A stretch of DNA of 64,000 nt from an uncultured Bacteroidaceae bacterium (GCA_905234605.1 CAJOIE010000008.1:1-64000), one strand, 5' to 3'. Counted from the stretch's first letter, positions 23,790 to 33,085 are shown. Numbers and translations are program-made. Notes: a model not told the origin generated them from the sequence alone.

Positions 23790-25097
23790 CTACATCTGTC
23801 TCTTGTCGATGACATGGGCACTCTTGCCTTGACTACGTTCAATGGTGTTGGGAGCCTTGATCTGGACTTTGGCTCCTATGCTTAGCACACTCTTAAGCTT
23901 TGCAGCAAGGTGCTGTTCCAACTTATTGATGGCAGTAGGCGTGTCGAAGGTGCTGGTGAAGACCTCCTGCCGCAACTCCACCTGAACCAGCAAGGTGTCG
24001 AGGTTGTTCACACGGTCCACTATGAGCATGTAGCGCGGTGCGAACTCCGGCGAGGACAACACCACACTCTCCACCTGCGATGGGAATACGTTGATGCCGC
24101 GTATGATGAGCATGTCGTCGGAACGCCCTGCAATGCGGCCCATACGGACTGACGTGCGCCCGCAGGAGCACTGGCCTGGCAGGATTGAGCAGAGGTCGCG
24201 TGTGCGGTAGCGTAGCACGGGCATACCCTCTTTGGTGAGTGTGGTGAATACGAGCTCACCGGTCTCACCGTCGGGCAACCGCTCCAACGTCTGCGGGTTG
24301 ATTATTTCGGGGTAGAAATGGTCCTCATTGATATGTGAGCCATGCTGGCACACGCATTCGTAGCTCACGCTTGGGCCCATGATTTCGCTCAGGCCATAGA
24401 GGTTGTAGCCCTTCAGGCCGAGGCGTTCCTGTATCTCGGTGCGCATCTGCTCCGTCCATGGCTCGGCACCGAAGGCCCCGATGCGCAGCCGCGTCTGCTC
24501 CTTTGTGATGCCCATTTTCTCCATGGTCTCGGCCAGATAGAGAGCATAGGACGGTGTGCAGGCAATGCCGGTAATGCCAAGGTCGCGGATGAGTTTGGCG
24601 TGCTTTTCCGTGTTGCCCGTCGATGCCGGAACGACGGCAGCACCGATGGTCTCCACGCCGTTGTGTGCACCCAGACCGCCAGTGAAAAGCCCGTAGCCAT
24701 AGCTCACGGAGAAGATGTCGTCGCGCCCAACACCGTAAGCCGTCAGACTGCGAGCCATGCACTCGTTCCAGATACCTATGTCCTTGCGAGTGTAGCCCAC
24801 AATAGTGGGGTTGCCAGTGGTGCCGCTGGAGGCGTGGATGCGGATAATCTCACTCTGGGGCGCGGCCTGGAGGCCGAAGGGATAGTTGTCACGCAGGTCC
24901 TGCTTGGTAGTGAAAGGCAGTTTCGTGATGTCGTCGATGGTTCGGATGTCGTCGGGCGTGAGATCCATCGACTGAAGCTTGTTGCGGTAGAAAGGCACGT
25001 GGTGGTACACGTAGTCCACTATTTTGTGCAGACGTCGGCCTTGCAGCTCGCTCATCTCGTCGCGGCTCATGCATTCTTTGTTAGGGTTCCAGATCAT
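23790..25097 (-). CDS. paaK: Phenylacetate-CoA ligase
   Basis: 435 residues; the start MIWNPNKECMSRDEM matches the family start. The AMP-forming motif HASSGTTGNPTIVGYT (about 90-105) binds ATP. YGLSEIMGPSV and GELVFTTL follow, then the C-terminal lid domain with SDDMLIIRGINVFPSQVE. The enzyme activates phenylacetate, or related arylacetates, to the CoA thioester using ATP. In anaerobes with IorAB it can work for breakdown of aromatic amino acids or, in reverse direction of the pathway, for their synthesis from arylacetates. It starts 10 bases after the aminotransferase stop. Confidence 0.95.
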   Translation of the reverse strand: MIWNPNKECMSRDEMSELQGRRLHKIVDYVYHHVPFYRNKLQSMDLTPDDIRTIDDITKLPFTTKQDLRDNYPFGLQAAPQSEIIRIHASSGTTGNPTIVGYTRKDIGIWNECMARSLTAYGVGRDDIFSVSYGYGLFTGGLGAHNGVETIGAAVVPASTGNTEKHAKLIRDLGITGIACTPSYALYLAETMEKMGITKEQTRLRIGAFGAEPWTEQMRTEIQERLGLKGYNLYGLSEIMGPSVSYECVCQHGSHINEDHFYPEIINPQTLERLPDGETGELVFTTLTKEGMPVLRYRTRDLCSILPGQCSCGRTSVRMGRIAGRSDDMLIIRGINVFPSQVESVVLSSPEFAPRYMLIVDRVNNLDTLLVQVELRQEVFTSTFDTPTAINKLEQHLAAKLKSVLSIGAKVQIKAPNTIERSQGKSAHVIDKRQM

Positions 25098-25107
25098 GGT
25101 TTGAGAT

Positions 25108-26427
25108 TTAGGGGTGTTGTAGAAGTTGGTCTTCATGGAATGCAGCCATGCGCTGCTCCAAGAGCGGGTAGAGTTCCTCGCGCATACGACTGCTACAGCC
25201 TCGCACTCCTTGCTGACGGCTGCCCGTGGTGGAGAGCGATATGCAGCTCACGCCATAGTAGAGCAATTCCTTCAGCAACTGGCCGCCAGTCATGCCGGCA
25301 TAGCCGATGGTGAAGAAGAAGCCGTCGCCTACAGGCTGTGTCACGTCACTGTCGTAGACTATATGGAAGCCGTGCCGTGTGAAGATGTCTTTCATGCGGT
25401 GCGCCCGCCGCTCATACTCGCGCGTGTCCTCCACGAAGTTAATCGTGCCATCACACGACAGGCGCAGCATCTCGGCATAGCCGTATTGCGTGCTGGCTGT
25501 GCATCCACTGGTTATCATGTATAGGATGGAAGCGATGAGCGTGGGGCCAAACACGCCAGAGTCTTGATAGCGCTGCGCGAGTGCGGGGAAATGGCTGTCG
25601 AAGAGTTTGTCGCTTATGCACAACAGGGCGATACGCTGTCCGGCATAGCTGAATATCTTCGAAGCGGAGAGCATCAGAATGTAGTTGTCGGTGTAGCGGG
25701 CCACTGTTGGCACGAATGGCGGCTCATAGGGGCGGCCGAGGTCGCGGCGGTAGTCCATGCAGAAATAGGCCAGATCCTCCATGACTATGGCATCGTGCTT
25801 CGTTGCTAACTCGCCGATAATCTTCAGCTCGCTCTCCTCCAGGCATATCCACGCCGGATTGTTGGGATTGGAATAGACGATGGCGGCTATATCGCCAGCA
25901 CTCAGCTCTTCCTCCAGCTTATCACGCAGTGCCTCGCCACGACAGGGATGTATGTCGAACTCACGCCAGCCGATGCCCAACACTCGCAGCTGCGACTTCT
26001 GTATGGGGAAGCCTGGGTCGATGAACAGCACCTTGTCCTTGCCCTCGATGCGCCCGCAACAGGCGATGAACGAGGCGAAAGAGCCGGCCACAGAGCCTGT
26101 TGTGGGCACGCATGCCCGTGCGCTTATATCTATATTAAGGAATGCGCGCACGAACTCATGGGCTGCCTCCTTCAGCTCCGGCACGCCGTCGGCTGCCGGA
26201 TAGTGTGCGCCCACGCCACGCTCCAAGGCCGCCTTCTCGGCCTCAATGCCATAGCGGTTGGCAGGCAATCCCGGCGACCCCTGATCCATGCGTATGAAGG
26301 GTATGCCTGTGCGCTGCTCTAAATATTGAGCCACGAGCAGCACTTCGCCGATGGTGGCCTGCGAGAGGTCGGTCACGTGGCTCGCACGGCATGCCTCCTC
26401 TACGAGTTGTTCACTAAACAGTTTCAC
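25108..26427 (-). CDS. PLP-dependent class I/II aminotransferase
   Basis: 439 residues with the fold-type I features: MDQGSPGLPANRYG at the entrance, YSNPNNPAW (substrate carboxylate and cofactor contact), VMEDLAYF (Asp218 to the pyridine nitrogen) and the Schiff-base lysine in LSASKIFSYAGQR (Lys257). The context, between iorB and paaK, suggests it interconverts aromatic amino acids and arylpyruvates. The substrate is inferred from position, not from residues. No signal peptide. A cysteine-rich stretch near 103-125 is unremarkable. It follows iorB by 24 bases. Confidence 0.9.
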   Translation of the reverse strand: MKLFSEQLVEEACRASHVTDLSQATIGEVLLVAQYLEQRTGIPFIRMDQGSPGLPANRYGIEAEKAALERGVGAHYPAADGVPELKEAAHEFVRAFLNIDISARACVPTTGSVAGSFASFIACCGRIEGKDKVLFIDPGFPIQKSQLRVLGIGWREFDIHPCRGEALRDKLEEELSAGDIAAIVYSNPNNPAWICLEESELKIIGELATKHDAIVMEDLAYFCMDYRRDLGRPYEPPFVPTVARYTDNYILMLSASKIFSYAGQRIALLCISDKLFDSHFPALAQRYQDSGVFGPTLIASILYMITSGCTASTQYGYAEMLRLSCDGTINFVEDTREYERRAHRMKDIFTRHGFHIVYDSDVTQPVGDGFFFTIGYAGMTGGQLLKELLYYGVSCISLSTTGSRQQGVRGCSSRMREELYPLLEQRMAAFHEDQLLQHP

Positions 26428-26451
26428 AATACTAACGGTGAAGGGAAATAG

Positions 26452-27030
26452 CTAAATAGTACATGCCGAGAGTCCAAGGTCGAAGGCTTTCAGGTTGTCG
26501 CTGACCACCTGCTCGCCCTTGCGGCAGAACACAGCGCGGATGGCGTCCCGCAGCTGGTCTGCGCCGAGGATGCCTATGTATCGAGCCGCCATGCCCAGAA
26601 GCACCATGTTGGCACTCTTGGGGATGTGGTTTTCGCGGGCTATGGCCTCGATGTCGAGCATGGCCACATGAGGTAAGGCCGAGAGCTCGCCTCTGATTGC
26701 CTCCTCGTCGGGATAGTCGGGAATGTTGATGAATGGCCGCGATGCCGTCACCGCCCATCCATCGCGGTTAAGGTATGACACATAGCGCAATGCCTCCATG
26801 GGTTCCATAGATATGATGAGGTCGGCCTGGCCTGTGGCAATCTGGTCGCTGAAGATGGGCTCGGTGCTCAGCCGCAAGTCGCTCTGCACATCGCCGCCAC
26901 GCTGGCTCATGCCGTGCACCTCGGCCTGCTTAAGCTGCAAGCCGGCCTCTGTGGCTGCCTCGCCTATCACAGTTGCTATGGAGAGGATGCCTTGTCCGCC
27001 CACACCAGATAGCTTAATATCCTTTTTCAT
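26452..27030 (-). CDS. iorB: Indolepyruvate:ferredoxin oxidoreductase, beta subunit
   Basis: 192 residues from the ATG at 27030; the frame upstream is unlike the family. It has SGVGGQGILSIATVIGEAA at 7-25 and the QAEVHGMSQRGGDV motif, both typical of the gamma-domain (IorB) of 2-oxoacid:ferredoxin oxidoreductases. With IorA it oxidatively decarboxylates arylpyruvates to arylacetyl-CoA, reducing ferredoxin. It lies 37 bases after iorA, and the aminotransferase follows 24 bases later. Confidence 0.95.
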   Translation of the reverse strand: MKKDIKLSGVGGQGILSIATVIGEAATEAGLQLKQAEVHGMSQRGGDVQSDLRLSTEPIFSDQIATGQADLIISMEPMEALRYVSYLNRDGWAVTASRPFINIPDYPDEEAIRGELSALPHVAMLDIEAIARENHIPKSANMVLLGMAARYIGILGADQLRDAIRAVFCRKGEQVVSDNLKAFDLGLSACTI

Positions 27031-27067
27031 GCTTGTACGGTCTTGTCGTTTCCTTTCCTGAATGCTC

Positions 27068-28660
27068 CTAATGTGCCACTTGCTTATTCCTCCTCGCGTA
27101 TGCCTGAATGCAGTCGCGCTGAGGAATGATGACCGAGACACCCTGATACTCTATCTCCTGACGGATGATGCGCCTTATCTCCTCCATGTTCTTAGGCAGG
27201 GGCACGACAACATGCAGGTGCTCACGCTCCACGCCCAGCGCAAGGCAGATGGCCTCATACTTGTGTGTGCCGGCAGAGTCCTGCCCGCCGGTCATGGCCG
27301 TTGTAAGGTTGTCCGAGATAATCACTGTTATGGGCGACTGGTCGTTGACGGCATCCAGCAGTCCCGTCATGCCCGAGTGGGTGAATGTGGAGTCGCCGAT
27401 GACGGCAATAGCCGGATGCAAGCCGGCATCTGCGGCACCTTTGGCCATAGTGATGCTGGCTCCCATATCCACACACGTGTCAATGGCTTGATATGGCGGC
27501 AGTGCTCCGAGTGTGTAGCACCCTATGTCGCCAAAGACACGTGCCGCTGGGTACTGACTGACCACTTGGTTCAGTGCCTCATAGACATCACGATGGCCAC
27601 ATCCATGACAGAGCTGAGGCGGACGGGCTGCGACATTGACAGCCTTGTCGAATGCACGCCTGTTTTCCTTGCCCAGGGCATGAGCCACATTGTCGGGGGT
27701 CAATTCGCCGGTTCTGGGCAGATGGCCTGTTGTGCGGCCGCAGACGGGGTAGTCATCGGGCAGCAGGCCGCGCACCTGTTCCTCCACAACAGGCTGCCCG
27801 TCCTCCACGACCAGTAGCTCCGAACAGTGAGCGGCCAGCTGCCTCACACTGGCTTCGGGCAGTGGGTAGTGCGACACCTTGAGCACCGACACATCGGCAC
27901 TGGCCACCTCGCGCACATAGTTGTAGCCAATGCCGCAGGCCACGATGCCCACCCCGCCGCGCCTGCCTAACGTGAGCTGGTTGCAGGTGGCTGCGGCGGC
28001 AATGCGCTTTATCTCGGCCTGCTTCTCCACAAGGGCAGCATACTGGCGGCGAGCGTTGCCTGGCAGGAGCACCCAGTGTGTGCGGTCGGCAGCTGGAGAC
28101 AGCGGATTCTGCGCCCGCGCTATATCCACCTGCACAGCGGCACGCGAGTGCGCTAACCGCGTGACGATGCGCATCAGCACAGGCAATTGCAGCCTCTCGC
28201 TCAAGGCGAAGGCATCGGACATCATATCGTAGGCTTCCTGCTGGCTCGACGGTTCCAATACCGGCACCATGGCAAAGCGGCCGTAGAAGCGGGAGTCCTG
28301 CTCGTTTTGGCTCGAATGCATCGAGGGGTCGTCGGCAGCCAATACCACCAGACCGCCATTCACTCCCGTGACGGCAGCGTTGACAAAAGCGTCGGCACAC
28401 ACATTCATGCCCACATGTTTCATGCACACCAGCGCACGGCGGCCTGCGTATGACATACCCAGCGCAGCCTCCATTGCGGTCTTCTCATTGGTACACCAGC
28501 GGCTACGCACGCCACGCTCACGTGCCAGCGGATGCTGCTGTATGTATTCCGTTATCTCTGTCGACGGCGTGCCTGGATAGGCGTACACGCCTGAGAGGCC
28601 CGCATCGAGTGCACCCTGTGCCACAGCCTCGTCGCCAAGAAGCAACAACTTATTTACCAT
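27068..28660 (-). CDS. iorA: Indolepyruvate:ferredoxin oxidoreductase, alpha subunit
   Basis: 530 residues from the ATG at 28660; an ATG at 28687 would overlap the upstream gene by 11 bases. The N-terminal pyrimidine-binding domain has YAYPGTPSTEITEYI, and the C-terminal thiamine-diphosphate domain has GDIGCYTLGALPPYQA and IGDSTFTHSGMTGLLDAV with DNLTTAMTGGQ. Archaeal IorA carries a C-terminal eight-cysteine ferredoxin domain; here the protein ends soon after IPQRDCIQAYARR, with no such cluster. Electrons must pass by another route, or iron-sulfur carriers are separate proteins. It is the second gene of the operon. Confidence 0.94.
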   Translation of the reverse strand: MVNKLLLLGDEAVAQGALDAGLSGVYAYPGTPSTEITEYIQQHPLARERGVRSRWCTNEKTAMEAALGMSYAGRRALVCMKHVGMNVCADAFVNAAVTGVNGGLVVLAADDPSMHSSQNEQDSRFYGRFAMVPVLEPSSQQEAYDMMSDAFALSERLQLPVLMRIVTRLAHSRAAVQVDIARAQNPLSPAADRTHWVLLPGNARRQYAALVEKQAEIKRIAAAATCNQLTLGRRGGVGIVACGIGYNYVREVASADVSVLKVSHYPLPEASVRQLAAHCSELLVVEDGQPVVEEQVRGLLPDDYPVCGRTTGHLPRTGELTPDNVAHALGKENRRAFDKAVNVAARPPQLCHGCGHRDVYEALNQVVSQYPAARVFGDIGCYTLGALPPYQAIDTCVDMGASITMAKGAADAGLHPAIAVIGDSTFTHSGMTGLLDAVNDQSPITVIISDNLTTAMTGGQDSAGTHKYEAICLALGVEREHLHVVVPLPKNMEEIRRIIRQEIEYQGVSVIIPQRDCIQAYARRNKQVAH

Positions 28661-28676
28661 CTCTCCATTTACTGTT

Positions 28677-29444
28677 TTACATTTCATCGTCTTTCAGCAC
28701 AGGGAACTTAGCCCTGAAAGCTTCTAATGCCTCCATGTCGAGACATGCTTCTGTGCATGTCTCCCTGTCGTGCTCACACTCGGCCAGCGTGCGGCCATAG
28801 GGGTCGATGATGGCCGAGGCTCCACAGTATGTGCAGTCGGGGTCACTGCCGACGCGGTTCACGCCAAGCACATAGCACTGGTTCTCTATGGCCCGGGCGC
28901 GCAGCAGTGCGCTCCAAGCCTCCACACGCGGCGTTGGCCAACTGGCCACATAGATGGCTGCATCATAGTCAGGACGTGGCTGCCCGGCATCCCAATGGTT
29001 GCGGCTCCACACAGGGAAGCGCAGGTCGTAGCACACTTGCAGGAGCAGGCGCACACCGCGCCACTCCACCACCACGCGACGCTCGCCTCGCGTGAAATGG
29101 AGATGCTCGCCGCCGTAGGTGAACAGGTGGTGCTTGTCGTAGTGACAGGCCTCGCCTGTGGGCTTCACGAAATACAGGCGGTTGTAGTAGTGCCCACCTT
29201 CCTCCGTGGCTATGCTGCCGCAGACGGCGGCATCGAGCCTGTGCGCCATCTGCCTCATCCATTCAAGCGAGGTGCCATCGCGCTCCGCCGTGCCCTCTGG
29301 TTCCGTGGCAAAACCTGTCGGCCACATCTCGCACAGGACATAGAGGTCGGCTCCCTGCCGTGCCAGTAGTTGCTGTTCCAGCCTGCGGCGGTTGGCCTCA
29401 GGATTGCACCATACAATGTCGTGTTGTAGTATAACTGCTCTCAT
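28677..29444 (-). CDS. Carbon-nitrogen hydrolase, omega-amidase (YafV) type
   Basis: 255 residues from the ATG at 29444. The nitrilase-superfamily catalytic triad is complete: Glu39 (LCEMWPTGF), Lys104 (YDKHHLF) and Cys138 (VCYDLRFPVW). The CYDLRFPVW and FTYGGEHLHF patterns fit omega-amidases, which hydrolyse 2-oxoglutaramate and 2-oxosuccinamate formed when glutamine or asparagine donate amino groups. This suits the aminotransferase four genes downstream, but direct partnership is inferred. It is the first gene of the aryl-acid operon. Its -7 promoter box ends only eight bases before the start codon. Confidence 0.9.
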   Translation of the reverse strand: MRAVILQHDIVWCNPEANRRRLEQQLLARQGADLYVLCEMWPTGFATEPEGTAERDGTSLEWMRQMAHRLDAAVCGSIATEEGGHYYNRLYFVKPTGEACHYDKHHLFTYGGEHLHFTRGERRVVVEWRGVRLLLQVCYDLRFPVWSRNHWDAGQPRPDYDAAIYVASWPTPRVEAWSALLRARAIENQCYVLGVNRVGSDPDCTYCGASAIIDPYGRTLAECEHDRETCTEACLDMEALEAFRAKFPVLKDDEM

Positions 29445-29452
29445 ATGCTGCA

Positions 29453-29460
29453 CAAAGTTA
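29453..29460 (-). promoter_or_regulatory. -7 box of the aryl-acid operon
   Basis: On the minus strand TAACTTTG fits TAnnTTTG, eight bases before the omega-amidase ATG. It forms half of a dyad (CACAAAG at 29451-29457, CTTTGTG at 29472-29478) with the opposite-strand box of the lyase gene. Confidence 0.6.
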
Positions 29461-29468
29461 TAAAAACC

Positions 29469-29476
29469 TATCTTTG
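29469..29476 (+). promoter_or_regulatory. -7 box of the pectate-lyase-type gene
   Basis: TATCTTTG fits TAnnTTTG. It ends four bases before the ATG at 29481, so transcripts would be leaderless or translation would start at the ATG at 29499. Confidence 0.6.
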
Positions 29477-29480
29477 TGAC

Positions 29481-32400
29481 ATGAAACACACCGAGTTAAT
29501 GAAGCAAAATGTTTTGGCAGCATTACTCTGCCTGACCTGTATACTGCCCGCCGGTGCCCAGCAGTTGGCATTCCCTGGTGCTGAAGGCTATGGCGCATAT
29601 GCCACCGGAGGCCGCGGCTGTGAAGTGGTGCACGTGACAAACCTCAATGCTGCCGGCACAGGCTCGCTGGCCGATGCCGTGAGCCAGTCGAACCGTTTTG
29701 TCGTGTTCGACGTGGGAGGCGTGATCGACATCACAGGCAAGAGCATCACCATTGCCAGCAACATCACCATTGCCGGACAGACAGCTCCCGGCGAGGGCAT
29801 CACCATATATGGCGGACGTGTCATTGCCTCGAAGGCCAAGAACGTCATCATGCGCTACATACGCATGCGCGGCGGCAAGAGCGTGAACAGCAGCAAGTGC
29901 ACCCTCACCTTAGACAACTGCGAGAACCTCATCATGGACCACTGCACAGTGTCGTGGGGTCCATGGGACAATGTGCACATCAAGGATGCCAACAACATCA
30001 CGTGGCAGTATTGCATCAATGCAGAGGGTATTGAGCCGCAGCGCTTCGGCTCCATCACCGACGGCACTCGCAACTGGACCATCCACCACTGCCTCTGGGC
30101 CAACAACAAGAGCCGCAACCCGAAGATGAAGTGCTACCTGCAGTACTACAACAACGTGGTCTACAACTATGCCATGGGAATTATAGGAGGCCATTCGGCT
30201 GCCGACAACTATCAGGATGTCATCAACAACTATTTCATTGCCGGCCCTGATGGTTCGGCAAAGTACTTCGACGACTGGACGACAACCGACCACCTTTATA
30301 GCTCTGGCAACTACTTCGACGGCAACTGCGACGGGCAGCTCAACGGCACGCTCATCACCGACTACCACAACGCTACGCCCATGACCAGCCCAAACTTCAA
30401 CACCGCACACCCCATGAATGTGGAGAGTGCCGAGCAGGCATACCGCACCATAGTGGAGCATGCAGGAGCCTCACGGGTGCGCGACTCCCACGACAAGCGC
30501 ATCATAGAGCAGCTCACCTCGCTGGGCAGGAATGGCAGCTTCATTGCCAACGAGGACAACGTGGGCGGCATAGGCACCGTGGCCAACGGGCCTAAGCCCA
30601 CCGACACGGACAACGACGGCATGCCCGACGACTGGGAACGCGCCAACGGGCTCAACGTTGCCGCTGCCGACGCTGCCGCATACACTCTGGGAGGAGGATA
30701 TACCAACATTGAACACTACGTGAACAGTCTGGCTCAGAAGAGCAGCTACGTTGCTGCACCCATGAACCCTGAAGCCTCATTGCTCAATGCCACCACGGCA
30801 CAGCTCATGTGGACGAACAGCGAGGCAGAGAATGCTGTGGCCATCATTGTAGAGCTGTCGGACGACGGCAGGACCTTCAGCCAGATACAGTGCTTGGCAG
30901 GCAATGCCGTGCAGACCACCGTGAGCGGCCTTACCCCGGACAAGGTGTACTACTTCCGTCTCAAGACCATCGGACCCGACAATGTGGAATCGCTCTACTC
31001 GCCCACCGTGTCCGTCAATGATGAGTATATGCGTCCCGGAGGCGGAACACGGGCTTCCATGGATCCCTTCACGCCCACCGAAGGCAAGCTGTACCGCATC
31101 ATCAGCTACGCTACCATCCCCTACAATTCAGCCACTACGCTCAACGGCACGCCCAAGTATCTCACCTTCAACACCAACGGCACACTGGGCTCCACCGAGA
31201 ATTTTCTCTGGGACAACCCCGCCCTGCTATGGACCATCACAGCTGTTAACGGCGGCGTGGCCATACAGAACTATGGCAACAAGAAGTATATCGGTGCCTA
31301 CAACCAGAGCATCGACGGTGCCGACCGTATAGGCACATCAGACTCTCCCACGACCCTGACCATCAACTATACGGGCAACCAGAAGCCGTCGCAGTCGGGT
31401 CTTTATGGCAACGTATCAATGTATCGTATCAACAGCCCGTCGAACCGCAGCTACCAGATACGTGCCCGGGGGTTCGGCGACGACTGGATATGGGGGTCAG
31501 GCACATTCGACCGAGCCGACATGGTGTTCACCTTCGCCGAAGTCGATGCGTCCCTCGTGAGAGTGTTCATCACCAAGTTCAACACCACACTCGACGCTGC
31601 CATCCAGAAAGCAGCCGGCGCACAGACTGACATCACACTTGGCTACCCGACCTCGGCACTGACGTTGCTGATGGATGCCATTGCCGAGGCACAGACTTTT
31701 GCCGACGGCATAGACAGCACAACAGAGCAGGATGCCATCGATGAACAGGTGTCCGCCCTGGAGAGTGCCATGGCTGCCTTTGATCAGACACGCATTTACA
31801 CCCTCGAAGGCTTTTCCACCGACCTGGCATACAACATCTTCAGCTATGGCACCCACTCCGGAGCCAGCGATGCCAATGCCAACATGTCCATCCAGCGGCG
31901 TTACCTGTATGCCGTGAAGACAACCGACGGACTGCGTGACTCGCTCGTGTACCGCATCGGTCTCTCGGACAACGACATCAACAGCGGCAAGACAGATGCC
32001 ATAGCATCAGACCCTGCTGCACTGTGGGCACTGGAGGACGCCGCTGCATCAGGATACATCATGGCAAAGAACCAGGCCTGCGATGCCTATCTCCAGATAG
32101 AGAACCTGCTCTCGGCCACGCCTGTAGGCTTTCGCCCATACTATGCCAAGCAGGACAATGGCCACATGGCGTTCTACATGGACTCCAATGAGCGCGGCAA
32201 CCGCCTCTTCAATGTGGGTGCCCCAGACGGCGACGGTCTGGGCGGGCCTTTGGCTTTCTTCAGCGTACATGCCGACCGCACACGTCTGCGCTGGGTGTTT
32301 GCCGAGACAGACATAGAGGTGAAGGGACTGCTGCCTGTTTCTGTGGCTGGCTTAAAGGCGGGCGTCCACTCAGTGTGCTACTACAACATGCAGGGCATGG

Positions 32401-32492
32401 AGCTCTCCGCGCGTCCATGCTCCGGCTTATATATTGAGCGCACCATCGGCTGCGACGGCACGCTGCACACGCGTACACTGATGGCAAGATAG
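29481..32492 (+). CDS. Secreted pectate-lyase-type (PL1-like) multidomain protein
   Basis: 1003 residues from 29481 (997 from 29499). The signal peptide is cut after LPAGAQ. A right-handed beta-helix (about 20-350) has FPGAEGYGAYATGGRGCEV, the N-terminal signature of Bacteroidota PL1-type lyases, and ENLIMDHCTVSWG with repeating helix rungs. A Ca-binding DTDNDGMPDDWE motif follows near residue 370, then a fibronectin III-like region (about 420-510), a trefoil-like region (about 530-690), FIVAR helices (about 695-770) and a C-terminal tail. Lyases of this type split acidic plant polysaccharides; the exact glycan is not decided. It is divergent from the aryl-acid operon and shares its promoter region. 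Confidence 0.82.
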   Translation: MKHTELMKQNVLAALLCLTCILPAGAQQLAFPGAEGYGAYATGGRGCEVVHVTNLNAAGTGSLADAVSQSNRFVVFDVGGVIDITGKSITIASNITIAGQTAPGEGITIYGGRVIASKAKNVIMRYIRMRGGKSVNSSKCTLTLDNCENLIMDHCTVSWGPWDNVHIKDANNITWQYCINAEGIEPQRFGSITDGTRNWTIHHCLWANNKSRNPKMKCYLQYYNNVVYNYAMGIIGGHSAADNYQDVINNYFIAGPDGSAKYFDDWTTTDHLYSSGNYFDGNCDGQLNGTLITDYHNATPMTSPNFNTAHPMNVESAEQAYRTIVEHAGASRVRDSHDKRIIEQLTSLGRNGSFIANEDNVGGIGTVANGPKPTDTDNDGMPDDWERANGLNVAAADAAAYTLGGGYTNIEHYVNSLAQKSSYVAAPMNPEASLLNATTAQLMWTNSEAENAVAIIVELSDDGRTFSQIQCLAGNAVQTTVSGLTPDKVYYFRLKTIGPDNVESLYSPTVSVNDEYMRPGGGTRASMDPFTPTEGKLYRIISYATIPYNSATTLNGTPKYLTFNTNGTLGSTENFLWDNPALLWTITAVNGGVAIQNYGNKKYIGAYNQSIDGADRIGTSDSPTTLTINYTGNQKPSQSGLYGNVSMYRINSPSNRSYQIRARGFGDDWIWGSGTFDRADMVFTFAEVDASLVRVFITKFNTTLDAAIQKAAGAQTDITLGYPTSALTLLMDAIAEAQTFADGIDSTTEQDAIDEQVSALESAMAAFDQTRIYTLEGFSTDLAYNIFSYGTHSGASDANANMSIQRRYLYAVKTTDGLRDSLVYRIGLSDNDINSGKTDAIASDPAALWALEDAAASGYIMAKNQACDAYLQIENLLSATPVGFRPYYAKQDNGHMAFYMDSNERGNRLFNVGAPDGDGLGGPLAFFSVHADRTRLRWVFAETDIEVKGLLPVSVAGLKAGVHSVCYYNMQGMELSARPCSGLYIERTIGCDGTLHTRTLMAR

Positions 32493-32577
32493 GGTCGATG
32501 CGGGTGCTGTCGGGCAGTGAGCACAGCAACGTGCACGCCCGAACCAGTCGGCAGGCATGACAGATGTGGCAAACAAA

Positions 32578-32609
32578 AGCCCTCCGGCTGCTTTCGCTGT
32601 CGGAGGGCT
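32578..32609 (-). terminator. Terminator of rpsT
   Basis: A 9-bp perfect stem (AGCCCTCCG at 32578-32586, CGGAGGGCT at 32601-32609). On the minus strand it is followed by TTTTGTTTGCC. It lies between the convergent lyase gene and rpsT. Confidence 0.8.
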
Positions 32610-32671
32610 GTATATCACCCGTACCTCTACATATCGAGAGGCCTCTTGAACGTCTCTGTCTTCCTTGTGCC

Positions 32672-32926
32672 TTAGGCGAGCTTGGCGATGTGGTGCATCA
32701 GCTTGCTCTTGAGGTTGGAAGCCTTGTTCTTGTGTATGATGTTGGTCTTAGCGAGCTTGTCGAGCATCTTCTGCACGGTGGGGAACTGAGCCTCAGCCTC
32801 AGCCTTGTCGGTTGTGGCACGGAGCTTGCGCACGGCAGAACGCATGGCCTTGGCATAATAGCGGTTGTGCAGGCGGCGCTTCTGCTCCTGACGGATTCTC
32901 TTAAGAGATGACTTATGATTTGCCAT
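32672..32926 (-). CDS. rpsT: 30S ribosomal protein S20
   Basis: 84 residues, basic and helical, starting [18 protein letters not shown], as in all S20 proteins, with the conserved [14 protein letters not shown] near the end. It binds 16S rRNA in the small subunit. It follows tRNA-Glu by 30 bases and is probably on the same transcript, since the only strong promoter found is upstream of the tRNA (33054-33085). Confidence 0.97.
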   Translation of the reverse strand: MANHKSSLKRIRQEQKRRLHNRYYAKAMRSAVRKLRATTDKAEAEAQFPTVQKMLDKLAKTNIIHKNKASNLKSKLMHHIAKLA

Positions 32927-32956
32927 TACTGTGTTATGTTGTTAGTTCTCAAGTTG

Positions 32957-33028
32957 TAGTCCATAGCAGAGTCGAACTGCTCTTTAGAGAATGAAAATCT
33001 CTCGTCCTAACCGATAGACGAATGGACC
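32957..33028 (-). tRNA. tRNA-Glu (anticodon TTC)
   Basis: 72 bases on the minus strand. The acceptor arms GGTCCAT and ATGGACT pair, with a G-T at the first position. The D-arm reads TCGTCTATCGGTTAGGACGA. The anticodon stem AGAGA/TCTCT encloses TTTTCAT with anticodon TTC, and the T-arm is GCAGTTCGACTCTGC. CCA is not encoded. Confidence 0.95.
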
Positions 33029-33053
33029 GTGCTGTTGGCTTCTTTAGCGGCTG

Positions 33054-33085
33054 CAAAGGTAGGGGCTTTGGTGCTACTGTGCAAA
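33054..33085 (-). promoter_or_regulatory. Promoter of tRNA-Glu and rpsT
   Basis: On the minus strand TTTG, 20 bases, TACCTTTG: a full match to the Bacteroidota -33/-7 promoter, 26 bases before the tRNA. Confidence 0.78.
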
